This document shows, in pieces, positions 1 to 7,386 of a stretch of DNA of 64,000 nt; position 1 is the first letter of the stretch; every line of letters starts with the position of its first letter. Below the pieces are notes generated by a model that made no database searches, had not been told where the DNA came from, and was given only the letters and a program-made list of their open reading frames with translations. Both the position numbers and the translations under genes were made by a program. Origin of the DNA: Elusimicrobiota bacterium (GTDB lineage: Bacteria > Elusimicrobiota > Elusimicrobia > UBA1565 > UBA9628); the NCBI GenBank assembly GCA_027452025.1, contig DAIDHI010000088.1, positions 1-64,000 of the forward strand, in the 5' to 3' direction.

Positions 1-630
1 CGAATTGCCGCGGTTGATGCTGGCGTCGGTCTGGAAGACGTCCTTGCCCTGGACGTCTCCGAGGTTGGCGATCGTCGTGCTGATGACGCCCGTCGTCAGG
101 GTCCAAAGGCCGCCTTGCTCGGGATGGCCGATCGCCACCACCGGCTCGCCGGGCTGGGCCTGGTCCGAGTCGTCGAAGGCCATGACGGGGGCGTCCGCCG
201 GCAGCCCATCGGCTTGCAGAAGGGCGAGGTCGAGGGAGCGGTCATAGCGCACCACGCGCGCGTTATGCACGTTGGTGAGATCCCGGGCCGGATCGCCGGT
301 CACCTCGCCGGGCTTGAGATACACGTGTATCTTAGGGTAAGGCAGGCCCGTGGCCTTGTCGATGACGACGTGGGCATTGGTGATGAGATGGCCCTTGCCG
401 TCGATGATGCTGCCGGTGCCGAGCTCGCCCGTCCCGCTGCTGTCGGCCGCCATGACGACGACGACGGCCGGGGAGTCCTGCTGGTAGATCTGGCTTGGGG
501 TGAGCCCGGGAGCCGGCGCCGGAGCGATGAGCGCCTTGCCCTCGGCGAGGGTCAAAGGGTTCTTCGGCGGCTCCTGGGCGAAGGCGGCGGCGGGCACGGC
601 GAGGGCGGCGAGCCAAAGGGTCGTCTTCAT
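1..630 (-). CDS. HtrA/DegP-like trypsin-type serine protease, C-terminally truncated by window edge
   Basis: The 210 visible residues begin with a signal peptide (MKTTLWLAALAVPAAAFAQ), so the protein is secreted to the periplasm. The trypsin-fold catalytic His is in TNAHVV, following a GTGSIID strand, and the catalytic Asp is in SLDLALLQ. The frame runs off the window just after DASINRGNS, immediately before the expected catalytic GNSGGP serine, so the Ser and any PDZ domain lie outside. HtrA family proteases degrade or refold damaged envelope proteins. A TACACT -10-like box at 637-642 lies six bases before the ATG, suggesting a leaderless message. Family assignment is secure; the exact subfamily (DegP, DegS or a plain trypsin) cannot be decided from this part. 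Confidence 0.88.
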   Translation of the reverse strand, partial: MKTTLWLAALAVPAAAFAQEPPKNPLTLAEGKALIAPAPAPGLTPSQIYQQDSPAVVVVMAADSSGTGELGTGSIIDGKGHLITNAHVVIDKATGLPYPKIHVYLKPGEVTGDPARDLTNVHNARVVRYDRSLDLALLQADGLPADAPVMAFDDSDQAQPGEPVVAIGHPEQGGLWTLTTGVISTTIANLGDVQGKDVFQTDASINRGNS

Positions 631-642
631 GGCGGCAGTGTA

Positions 643-1146
643 TCAAAAACGCGGCGGTTCTGCGACGCGCTCCTTGGCGGCGCGGTCGGCGCCGAGCTCG
701 AGCACGAACAGCCGCGTCGTCAGTCCGGCGTTGTTGGTCGATTCCTGTTCGCCCACGCGCCGAAAGCCCGATTTCTCGGCGACTCGCAGGGAGCGGTCGT
801 TGCTCTTGGAGACGAGGGCATAGAGCGGTCGGCGGCAATAGCCTATCAAAAACTCGGCCAAGGCCCGGCTGGCGAGGCCCTTGCCCCAGTGAGCGCGGTC
901 GATCCAGTAGCCGACCTCCCGGCGGCCGTCGCGCATGAAGCAGACCAGAAAGCCGACCACGGACCGGCCCTCGACGATGGCCTTTTTCTCGATCTCGCCG
1001 TCGGCGAGAATCCTGGCCCAGCGCGATTCGAAATCCGGCCTGGTGCGCGGAACGAAGCCCACGAGGCGGTTGGACTCCGGATCGGATTGAAAGCGGAAGA
1101 AGGTTGGAATGTCTGCTTTGACCGCGTTCCGAAGCAGCCTCTTCAT
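643..1146 (-). CDS. GNAT-family N-acetyltransferase (RimJ/RimL-like)
   Basis: This 167-residue protein has the layout of a GNAT acetyltransferase: an N-terminal strand, then EVGYWIDRAHWGKGLASRAL, which matches the acetyl-CoA pyrophosphate-binding motif (Q/RxxGxG/A), and then SNDRSLRVAEKSGFRRVG, the typical C-terminal helix-strand of RimJ/RimL-type enzymes. The substrate, a protein N-terminus or a small amine, cannot be read from sequence. A TAGAAC box at 1154-1159 sits seven bases before the ATG, again suggesting a leaderless transcript. The gene ends 12 bases before the start of the HtrA-like gene, but that gene has its own -10-like box. Confidence 0.85.
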   Translation of the reverse strand: MKRLLRNAVKADIPTFFRFQSDPESNRLVGFVPRTRPDFESRWARILADGEIEKKAIVEGRSVVGFLVCFMRDGRREVGYWIDRAHWGKGLASRALAEFLIGYCRRPLYALVSKSNDRSLRVAEKSGFRRVGEQESTNNAGLTTRLFVLELGADRAAKERVAEPPRF

Positions 1147-1183
1147 CGGGACAGTTCTAACAGATTTAAGACGCTCGGGGGAG

Positions 1184-1486
1184 CTAAACCGCGCCCTCGG
1201 ACAGCGGGCCGACGATAACCGTCCAGCCGCCGATCCGGAGGTTCTCGGCGTAGGTCGCCGCGAACTTCACCGCGTCGCCGGCGGAGAGCACGCGCGCCAG
1301 TTCCGTCACCACGATGCCTTTTTCCCACTTCCAACCGGAGATTTGGCTGGGAGGCCGGTGCTGGAGTTCGATGAGGGTCTCATCGAGAGGGCGCACGGTC
1401 GCCGCCACATAGGACTGCCGCAGCTCGTGATTGACCGCTTCGAAGAGCGTGACCGCCGGTCCGTCGGTTGGCTCGATTGGGGGCAT
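1184..1486 (-). CDS. hypothetical protein, 100 aa
   Basis: A small soluble protein that I do not recognise. It has no signal peptide or membrane segment. The ATG at 1486 is preceded by an AAAGG ribosome-binding site, and TTGAAA/TACCCT boxes 17 bases apart lie upstream, so I prefer it to the TTG at 1507, which would add seven residues. The composition is balanced (ELRQSYVAATVRPLDETLIE) and unlike the arginine-rich shadow frames, which supports a real gene. It reads away from the tRNA-Arg and ends 37 bases before the GNAT gene. Confidence 0.55.
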   Translation of the reverse strand: MPPIEPTDGPAVTLFEAVNHELRQSYVAATVRPLDETLIELQHRPPSQISGWKWEKGIVVTELARVLSAGDAVKFAATYAENLRIGGWTVIVGPLSEGAV

Positions 1487-1582
1487 GGCCTTTGCCCGAC
1501 CAGCCAAGGGTAGGCGCCCGGGCCCGCTCTTTCAAGGGTTACAAAGTCATCGCGCGTCATCCGCTGTCAGCCGCTTTTCCCC

Positions 1583-1611
1583 TTTCCAAGGGATGATCTT
1601 CCCGCTAAAAT
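1583..1611 (+). promoter_or_regulatory. putative sigma70-type promoter for tRNA-Arg
   Basis: TTTCCA (1583-1588) and TAAAAT (1606-1611) are separated by 17 bases and end nine bases before the first base of the mature tRNA. Confidence 0.5.
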
Positions 1612-1620
1612 GGTCGTGTC

Positions 1621-1692
1621 GTCCCCGTAGCTCAATGGATAGAGCCCCTGCCTTCTAAGCAGGTGATAGAGGTTCGATTCCTCTCGGGGACA
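1621..1692 (+). tRNA. tRNA-Arg (anticodon TCT)
   Basis: The cloverleaf folds fully. The acceptor stem is GTCCCCG (1621-1627) with CGGGGAC (1685-1691), followed by discriminator A1692. The D stem is GCTC/GAGC (1630-1633 and 1642-1645). The anticodon stem CCTGC/GCAGG encloses loop CTTCTAA with anticodon TCT at 1654-1656. The T arm is AGAGG-TTCGATT-CCTCT. The CCA end is not encoded, since TTCC follows. It reads the rare arginine codon AGA. Confidence 0.97.
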
Positions 1693-1759
1693 TTCCTTTA
1701 AAAGATGCGAAGGGCGGCGGGGTGGACCCCCGCCGCCCGTGTGCTCACCCGAGAAGTCG

Positions 1760-2119
1760 TCACTGGTTGGTCGCTGGCGCCGGCGCAGTCGCCTTCGGAG
1801 CCGCCTTCTCCTCCTTGAGCCCCTTCTTCTCTTCCGTGCGGCCCTTGCGCTCCATCTTCTCGCCTTTGCGGATTTCCTCCTTGCCCTTGCGGAGCTCCTT
1901 CTTGCCCTTGCGGAGCTCCTTTTTGCCCTTGCGCATCTTCCGCGGGACCTTCTTCTTGCGCGCGCGGTTCTTGTGCAGGGGCGTGGGCGTGGCCGGCGCC
2001 GCGCCGGTCGGGCTGGTCTGACCGCCGCTCGGGGGCGTCGTGCTGTTTTGCGCCATCAGGGCCGGCGCCATCAAAACGGCGCCGAGCAAGAGGGCGACCA
2101 TCCTGATCATGCTCTTCAT
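1760..2119 (-). CDS. small secreted lysine-rich heptad-repeat protein
   Basis: 119 residues with a clear signal peptide (cleavage near ALMAQ), a short Pro/Thr/Gly-rich stretch, and then a strongly basic region built on a seven-residue period with Gly at a fixed place (ELRKGKK, ELRKGKE, EIRKGEK, MERKGRT). The tail is Ala/Pro-rich. A GGAGGG ribosome-binding site precedes the ATG. It lies 10 bases downstream of another secreted protein whose C-terminus has a weaker form of the same heptad, so the two look like an operon of paralogues. No known domain is recognised. The charge pattern would suit binding to acidic surface polymers, but that is a guess. Confidence 0.72.
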   Translation of the reverse strand: MKSMIRMVALLLGAVLMAPALMAQNSTTPPSGGQTSPTGAAPATPTPLHKNRARKKKVPRKMRKGKKELRKGKKELRKGKEEIRKGEKMERKGRTEEKKGLKEEKAAPKATAPAPATNQ

Positions 2120-2129
2120 GCGTCCCTCC

Positions 2130-2591
2130 CTATTGCATCTGGCCCGGCGTCTCGGTGCCGGAGTGCTTCATGCCTTCCCGTTCGATCTTGCTGCCGTCGC
2201 GCTCGAGGCGATGGCCGGTGGCCTGCAGCTTCTTGCCCTCGGCCTTGTCGCCGGAGTCGATCATGCTCTGGCCCTCTTGGACCAGGAACCGGCCCGCCTC
2301 CTCCATCGCCCGGCCCCGGCGCACGGGGCCGGTTCCGGTCACCGTGGAGGGCTGCAGCCCCGGCTGGTTGGCCGTCCCGCCCTGCTCTTGGGTTTGGCTC
2401 TGGTTTTGCGGGACGTTCTGGTCCGAGGGCGCGGCGGTCTGCCCCGGCTGGGTCTCGCCGGGCTGGGTCTGGCCGGAGGGCGCGGTTTGATCCTGCGAGC
2501 CGGTCGCGTCGCTGCCGGTCTGGGCCATCAGGCAGGGCGCCAGCAGCAGCGCGCCCGCCAGGACGGCGTAGGCATTGAGTTTCTGGCTCAT
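2130..2591 (-). CDS. small secreted Gln/Pro/Thr-rich protein with C-terminal heptads
   Basis: 153 residues. The ATG at 2591 follows a strong GGAGG ribosome-binding site. A signal peptide (MSQKLNAYAVLAGALLLAPCLMAQ) leads into a low-complexity Gln/Gly/Pro/Thr stretch (residues about 25-80). The C-terminal third carries heptads with a fixed Gly (LQATGHR, LERDGSK, IEREGMK), the same pattern as in the neighbouring lysine-rich protein but with mixed charge. The Cys near the cleavage site is followed by LMAQ, so signal peptidase I cleavage after LMA seems likelier than lipidation. Function unknown; probably an extracytoplasmic protein made together with its neighbour. Confidence 0.7.
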   Translation of the reverse strand: MSQKLNAYAVLAGALLLAPCLMAQTGSDATGSQDQTAPSGQTQPGETQPGQTAAPSDQNVPQNQSQTQEQGGTANQPGLQPSTVTGTGPVRRGRAMEEAGRFLVQEGQSMIDSGDKAEGKKLQATGHRLERDGSKIEREGMKHSGTETPGQMQ

Positions 2592-2656
2592 GTTTCCTCC
2601 TGGGCCCGGCTTGGCCGAGCCGCGACCTACACGATTCTTACGGCCGAGGCGGCCGC

Positions 2657-3874
2657 TCAGTTCGTATCTTGAGGTTTTTTTGAGAGGACGAAAGAGGAGC
2701 CGTCGGCCCGGTGGACCGTTTCCCGCAGGCCTTCCGGACGGACGTCGACGGTGAGGAAATGATGAAAGCGGTCGGGGACCTTGGACGGGAAAAGAGGCGA
2801 GCCTCCCCCGCCGGTCAGGACGTAGCGCACGCCCTTGTGCTCGATGACGCCGAGGCCGTGGATATGGCCCATGTAGACGCGCTCCACGCCGCGGCGAGAC
2901 ACGATGTCGGCGAACTCGCGCGAGCCTTTCTTGAAGCCCCCGCCGGCGGAGACCCCGGCCACATGGGTCCAGCGGCTCAGGACGTCGGGCGGCATGTGTG
3001 TGAAAACGATCTTTCGCAGCGGCGTGTCGAGGGCACGATCGAGCCAGGCCAGCTGCTTGGGCGTCAGGCGCCCGGCGCTGCTGTCTAGGGCGACGAAACG
3101 CACGCCCCCCCGGTCGAAATGGTAGTCGGTGTCGCCGAAGAGCGCCCGATAGAGCCGGGAGTTGGTCACGCCGTGCGGGCGCCAGCGGTCGTGGTTGCCG
3201 ATGAGCGTGAGATACGGCTTGGCGGGACTGGCGCCGCCCAGAAGAGCGAAGAAGCGCGAGAAGTTCCTCGGAGTGCCCCGGCTGACCATGTCGCCGAGCT
3301 GGATGATGAAGTCGCAAGGCGTCTGGTCGGCGCGCTGCAGCAGCCGGGCGAAGACCCCCGGGACGTTGAAGAGCGCCCGCCAGATCCAGAAGCGGCCGGG
3401 CTCGGCGTCGCCGATGATCGAGAACTGGAAGGGCTTGCCCGGCTCTCGCGAGGTCTTGGAGAGCTTGGCCAGCTGCGTCTGCGTGCGCCAAGGCCGCGCG
3501 GATTCTTCCAGGGAGACCGGCACGGGGTCTTGAACCGCCTGGCCGGGCTCGAGGTCGTAGAAGGCGTTGAGCGCGCGTCCGGGGGATACGGCGGCGGCGC
3601 GCGCGCGGGCGGCGGCGCGGGCCAGCCGCTTGATGCGGCACAGCGAGACCTTACGCGGCGCGGCGGCGGCCGCCGCCCGCGGCTCGACGGCGGCGGGCTG
3701 CGGCGCGGCCTTCGCCGCGAGGGCCTGCGGCAGCGCGGGCGTTTCGGGGAGAGCGGCCGGTGCGGCGGCTTCCGGCGGCAGCGCGGAGGCTGCGGCCGGC
3801 GCTTCGGCGGGCGCGGGAGCGCGCTCGACGGCGGCAACCGGCCACGCGAGCAAAAGTACGGCCAAGATGCGCAT
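2657..3874 (-). CDS. secreted calcineurin-like metallophosphoesterase
   Basis: 405 residues: an N-terminal signal peptide, about 100 residues of Ala/Pro-rich linker, then a calcineurin-like phosphoesterase domain. The metal-binding blocks appear in order: IIGDAEPG, IQLGDMVSRG, LIGNHDRWR, FTHMPP and YMGHIHGLG. These supply the Asp, Asn and His ligands for two metal ions. The enzyme probably hydrolyses phosphomonoesters or phosphodiesters outside the cytoplasm; the substrate is not predictable. A perfect TATAAT on the minus strand (3882-3887) is seven bases before the ATG, so the message is probably leaderless. Confidence 0.9.
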   Translation of the reverse strand: MRILAVLLLAWPVAAVERAPAPAEAPAAASALPPEAAAPAALPETPALPQALAAKAAPQPAAVEPRAAAAAAPRKVSLCRIKRLARAAARARAAAVSPGRALNAFYDLEPGQAVQDPVPVSLEESARPWRTQTQLAKLSKTSREPGKPFQFSIIGDAEPGRFWIWRALFNVPGVFARLLQRADQTPCDFIIQLGDMVSRGTPRNFSRFFALLGGASPAKPYLTLIGNHDRWRPHGVTNSRLYRALFGDTDYHFDRGGVRFVALDSSAGRLTPKQLAWLDRALDTPLRKIVFTHMPPDVLSRWTHVAGVSAGGGFKKGSREFADIVSRRGVERVYMGHIHGLGVIEHKGVRYVLTGGGGSPLFPSKVPDRFHHFLTVDVRPEGLRETVHRADGSSFVLSKKPQDTN

Positions 3875-3881
3875 TGTGGCG

Positions 3882-3887
3882 ATTATA
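3882..3887 (-). promoter_or_regulatory. -10 box (TATAAT) of the metallophosphoesterase gene
   Basis: Perfect TATAAT on the minus strand, seven bases before the start codon; no convincing -35 box is seen. The position implies transcription starting at or next to the ATG. Confidence 0.5.
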
Positions 3888-3944
3888 TCGGCGCGGCGGG
3901 CGCCGCGGGTGGGTCTTCGAGGGACGGAAGCGTCGCCAGGGGGC

Positions 3945-4358
3945 CTAAGGCGTTTTGGGACCCTTAGCCTCGGCGATCGGCGGATGATGGATGAACTGGA
4001 TGACGTTGCCCTCGGGGTCGGCTACGTAAAGGGAGCGCGCTCCGTCGCGGTGGGTCTGGGGCTCTTTGGCGAGGGCAACGCCGAAGGACTTGATGTGGGC
4101 CGCCCAGGCATCGACGTCTTCGGCCGCGGCGAGCATGACTCCGAAGTGGTCCAGGGCGCCGTGCGCCGCGCCGGGCGAGACGGCGGCGTCCTGGTGGAGG
4201 GCCAGATTGTCGGCGTCGCGGGTCAGATAGACGTTCTGGCCGTCCGGGCGCCATTCCACGCGATAGCCGAGGACGCGGACGTAGAAGTCCTCGCAGCGCG
4301 CGAGGTCGCGCACCTTCAGGGCGACGTGCCGGATGCCGAGGGTCGCAGGAAGCCCCAT
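3945..4358 (-). CDS. VOC (glyoxalase/bleomycin-resistance fold) family protein
   Basis: 137 residues forming a single vicinal-oxygen-chelate domain. It opens with GIRHVALKVRDLARCEDFYVRVLGYR, whose His is a metal-ligand candidate, continues with ALDHFGVMLAA (second His), and ends with SLYVADPEGNVIQFIHH (Glu or neighbouring ligand). The length fits glyoxalase I-like or unspecified VOC enzymes, and the substrate is unknown. A TAGAAT box on the minus strand (4366-4371) is seven bases before the ATG. The gene is divergent from ispG, with the two starts 45 bases apart. Confidence 0.85.
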   Translation of the reverse strand: MGLPATLGIRHVALKVRDLARCEDFYVRVLGYRVEWRPDGQNVYLTRDADNLALHQDAAVSPGAAHGALDHFGVMLAAAEDVDAWAAHIKSFGVALAKEPQTHRDGARSLYVADPEGNVIQFIHHPPIAEAKGPKTP

Positions 4359-4365
4359 CGAGGCG

Positions 4366-4371
4366 ATTCTA
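4366..4371 (-). promoter_or_regulatory. -10 box (TAGAAT) of the VOC gene
   Basis: Minus-strand TAGAAT seven bases upstream of the VOC start codon; faces the ispG -10 box 18 bases away. Confidence 0.45.
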
Positions 4372-4389
4372 TCAGAATTCGGGCAATGC

Positions 4390-4395
4390 TATAAT
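4390..4395 (+). promoter_or_regulatory. -10 box (TATAAT) of ispG
   Basis: Perfect TATAAT ending eight bases before the ispG ATG; no good -35 match. Implies a leaderless or nearly leaderless ispG transcript. Confidence 0.5.
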
Positions 4396-4403
4396 CTTCT
4401 TCG

Positions 4404-6392
4404 ATGGCGACCAACACGATCTCCCGGCTGGCCTATTGCGACAGCCTCTTTTCCTTCCGGCGCCGCAAGACTCGGACGGTCATGGTCGGCCGGCTGGGCG
4501 TGGGCGGTTCCAGTCCGATCCGCCTGCAGTCTATGACGACGACCGACACCTTGAACGTCGAGGCCACGATCGCCCAGTCCATCCGCATGATCGAAGCCGG
4601 CTGCGAGATCGTGCGCATCACGGCTCCGACCGTGGCCGACGCGCAGGCCCTGGGCAGGATCAAGGAGGGCTTGGTCAAGCGGGGCTTGGGCGACGTGCCC
4701 CTGGTCGCCGACATCCATTTCTCCCCCGCCGCGGCCATGGAAGCCGCGGAATACGTCGAGAAGGTCCGCATCAACCCGGGCAACTTCGTCGACACCAAGC
4801 GCTTCGCGGTCAAGGAATATTCGGACTCCGAATACGAAGCCGAACTGGCCCGCATCGAAGCGCGGTTCACGCCCCTCGTCGAGAAGCTCAAGCGGCTCAA
4901 GCGTGCCATCCGCATCGGCACCAATCACGGCTCGCTCTCCGACCGCATCATGAACCGCTACGGCGACTCTCCCCTCGGCATGGTCGAGTCGGCCCTCGAG
5001 TTCGTGCGCATCTGCGAGAAAAACGGCTACTACGACATCATCTTGTCGATGAAGTCCTCCAACCCGAAGGTCATGACCCAAGCCTACCGGCTGCTGGCGG
5101 CCCGCATGGCCGAGCTCGGCATGGAATACCCGTTCCATCTCGGCGTCACGGAGGCCGGCGGCGGCGAGGACGGCCGCATCAAGAGCGCCATCGGCATCGG
5201 CTCGCTTCTGGCCGACGGCATCGGAGATACGATCCGCGTCAGTCTCACGGAAGACCCGGAGCTCGAAATCCCCGTTTGCCGCCAGCTGGCCGCGCCTTAC
5301 CAGGCCCGGCCGGCCCAGCCTCCCCGGCGCGGCACCTCCGAGCTGTCGCACTGCGCCGATTTCTACGCTTATGGGCGCCGCAAGGCCCGCGCCTTCAAGG
5401 TGGGGCCATTCGTCCTCGGCGGAAGCCAGCCCGTGCGGGTGGTGACGCCCGTGCCCCCCTCGGCCACGGCCGAGGAGATCCTCGCGACGCTCGAAGAGCA
5501 GCTCAAGAAGGCGAAGGGCGCCGACCCCGAGGTCATTGAGTGGACGGTCCGCTCGAAAACCGACCTGGAAAGTCTGCGGCGCGTGCGCCGGGCTCTGTCC
5601 GGGGAGACTTCGCGGCTGGCCTTCCTCGGCCGCTTCGAGGCAGCTCCGGCCTTGGCGCTCGAAGGTCTCGCCGACGTCGATGCGGCCTGCCGGCCGGGCC
5701 AAGACGGCGGCGAGCCCTCCTGGCTTTGCGCCGCCGCGCGGCAGGGCGTGGCCGTTTGGCTTGAGGCGTCTTCGGCGCAGGAGGCGCTGGCCCAGGAACG
5801 CGCGGCGCGCGAGGCCGGGGCTCACGCCGTCCTCGGCCTGTTCGGGACCGACCCCACGGCTCTCGTGCAGGAGTATCGTCTGCTTGCCGCGCAGGCCGGC
5901 GACTCCCCCATCCATATCCGGGCGCCGCGGGCCAAGGGCCTGGAGCACCAGGTCCTCGAGTCCTCGCTGCTGATCGGCAGCCTCTTGTGCGACGGCGTGG
6001 GCGATTCGGTGACGCTGGACGCCGGGCTCGATTTGCCCCGCTCGCTCGAGCTCGTCTACAACGTCCTTCAGGGCGCGGGCGTCCGTGTCGTCAAGACGGA
6101 GTTCGTCTCCTGCCCTTCGTGCGGCCGCACGCTCTTCGACCTGCAGTCGACCACGGAGCGCATCAAGGGCCAGACCGGGCACCTCAAGGGCGTCAAGATC
6201 GCCATCATGGGCTGCATCGTCAACGGACCCGGCGAGATGGCGGACGCCGACTTCGGCTACGTCGGCGGCGCGCCCGGCAAGATCAACCTTTACGTGGGCA
6301 AGGAGTGCGTGCAGAAGGGCATCCCCACCGAGCAGGCCGATCAGGCCCTCATCGACCTGATCAAGACCCATGGGAAGTGGGTCGAGCCGTAA
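4404..6392 (+). CDS. ispG: 4-hydroxy-3-methylbut-2-en-1-yl diphosphate synthase, long form
   Basis: IspG (GcpE) makes HMBPP from MEcPP in the MEP isoprenoid pathway, using a 4Fe-4S cluster. The N-terminal TIM barrel is recognisable (VGGSSPIRLQSMTTTDT, LVADIHFSP, GTNHGSLSDRI). The C-terminal cluster domain has Cys570 and Cys573 (CPSCGRT), Cys604 in MGCIVNGPGE, and the conserved Glu of NGPGE. At 662 residues it is much longer than the roughly 370-residue E. coli type. It carries an insertion between barrel and cluster domain (about residues 300-540), like the long forms of plants, Chlamydia and Bacteroidetes. The ATG is preceded by TATAAT only eight bases away. The 3' end overlaps the next gene by 23 bases. 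Confidence 0.97.
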   Translation: MATNTISRLAYCDSLFSFRRRKTRTVMVGRLGVGGSSPIRLQSMTTTDTLNVEATIAQSIRMIEAGCEIVRITAPTVADAQALGRIKEGLVKRGLGDVPLVADIHFSPAAAMEAAEYVEKVRINPGNFVDTKRFAVKEYSDSEYEAELARIEARFTPLVEKLKRLKRAIRIGTNHGSLSDRIMNRYGDSPLGMVESALEFVRICEKNGYYDIILSMKSSNPKVMTQAYRLLAARMAELGMEYPFHLGVTEAGGGEDGRIKSAIGIGSLLADGIGDTIRVSLTEDPELEIPVCRQLAAPYQARPAQPPRRGTSELSHCADFYAYGRRKARAFKVGPFVLGGSQPVRVVTPVPPSATAEEILATLEEQLKKAKGADPEVIEWTVRSKTDLESLRRVRRALSGETSRLAFLGRFEAAPALALEGLADVDAACRPGQDGGEPSWLCAAARQGVAVWLEASSAQEALAQERAAREAGAHAVLGLFGTDPTALVQEYRLLAAQAGDSPIHIRAPRAKGLEHQVLESSLLIGSLLCDGVGDSVTLDAGLDLPRSLELVYNVLQGAGVRVVKTEFVSCPSCGRTLFDLQSTTERIKGQTGHLKGVKIAIMGCIVNGPGEMADADFGYVGGAPGKINLYVGKECVQKGIPTEQADQALIDLIKTHGKWVEP

Positions 6393-7386
6393 GCTGGGGC
6401 TTTTCCTCCTTCTCGCCGCCCAAGCCTGCTCTCCCGTCTACGAGACGCGCGCCGCCCTCGGGCACATCAAGTTCCTAGCGCGGCGCAAGAGCATCGAAAA
6501 GACGATCCGCGACCCGCGCACTCCGGCGGCCCTGCGCGCCCGGCTCGAACTGGTCCAAGACGTGCGCCGCTTCGGGTTCGATCGCATGGGCTTGCGCCGC
6601 AGCCGCGAGTACAGCACCTACTCGCCCGTGAACGGGCCGGCGCTGACGTGGCTGGTCTCCGGCTCCAAGAAGACGAGCTTCACGCCCTACGAGTGGCGCT
6701 TCTTCCCCGTCGGCACCTTTCCTTACAAGGGCCATTGGAAGAGGAGCCGGGCCCTGGCCGAGGAACGGCGCCTGGAGGCCCGCGGCTTCGACGCCTGCGT
6801 GCGCGGAGCGGCCGACTACAACACGGGCCTTTGGATCTCCGATCCCGTGCCGTCTACGCTTTTGTCCTATGAGCCGGGCGACCTGGCCGAGGTCCTGCTC
6901 CACGAATTGACGCACAGCACGGTCTACTACAAGGACCACTCCGGCTTCGACGAGGCCGCCGCGAACTTCGCCGGAGAGCAGGGCGCGCGGCAGTTCCTGG
7001 CCGCGCATTACGGACCGAAGTCCAAGGAGCTCGCCGATTACGAGGCGGGCTTGGCGCGCGACAAGGCTCTCGACGCGCAGTTGGAGGCCATCCGCGACCG
7101 CCTTCAGGCCGTTTACACCAGCACGGCCTCCGACGCCGAGAAGCTTAAGGCGCGCGAGCCGGTCCTGCGCGAGGGCCTGGCAAGTCTCGAGGCCCGCGGC
7201 TTCAAGCTCTCCAAGCTCAATAACGCCGTCATCTTGTCTTACGGCCTTTACGACGAGCATCAGGACCTTTTCCGTCGCGCCTACGACCGCTGCGGGCGCG
7301 ACTGGGCGAGGTTCTTCGCGCTTCTCAAGGGGCTCGACCGGCGAGATCCCCTCGGCGACCTGAGGCGCAAGACCGCGGGAGCATGA
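6370..7386 (+). CDS. lipoprotein zinc metallopeptidase (putative aminopeptidase, PF10023-like)
   Basis: 338 residues. A short N-terminus ends in a lipobox-like LLLAAQAC, so the protein is probably anchored as a lipoprotein. The catalytic zinc motif HELTH is at residues 178-182, followed by FDEAAANFAGEQGA with Glu195 as the third ligand. This arrangement is typical of the uncharacterised aminopeptidase family PF10023. The gene starts inside the end of ispG and stops in an ATGA overlap with the following membrane-protein gene, so the three are probably co-transcribed. The peptide substrate is unknown. Confidence 0.82.
   Translation: MGSGSSRKLGLFLLLAAQACSPVYETRAALGHIKFLARRKSIEKTIRDPRTPAALRARLELVQDVRRFGFDRMGLRRSREYSTYSPVNGPALTWLVSGSKKTSFTPYEWRFFPVGTFPYKGHWKRSRALAEERRLEARGFDACVRGAADYNTGLWISDPVPSTLLSYEPGDLAEVLLHELTHSTVYYKDHSGFDEAAANFAGEQGARQFLAAHYGPKSKELADYEAGLARDKALDAQLEAIRDRLQAVYTSTASDAEKLKAREPVLREGLASLEARGFKLSKLNNAVILSYGLYDEHQDLFRRAYDRCGRDWARFFALLKGLDRRDPLGDLRRKTAGA

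Noticed and set aside
4389-6371. 660-residue open frame antisense to ispG
   Set aside because: The frame mirrors ispG codons. The product is Gly/Arg/Asp/His-rich without a domain, as expected for antisense frames in GC-rich coding DNA.
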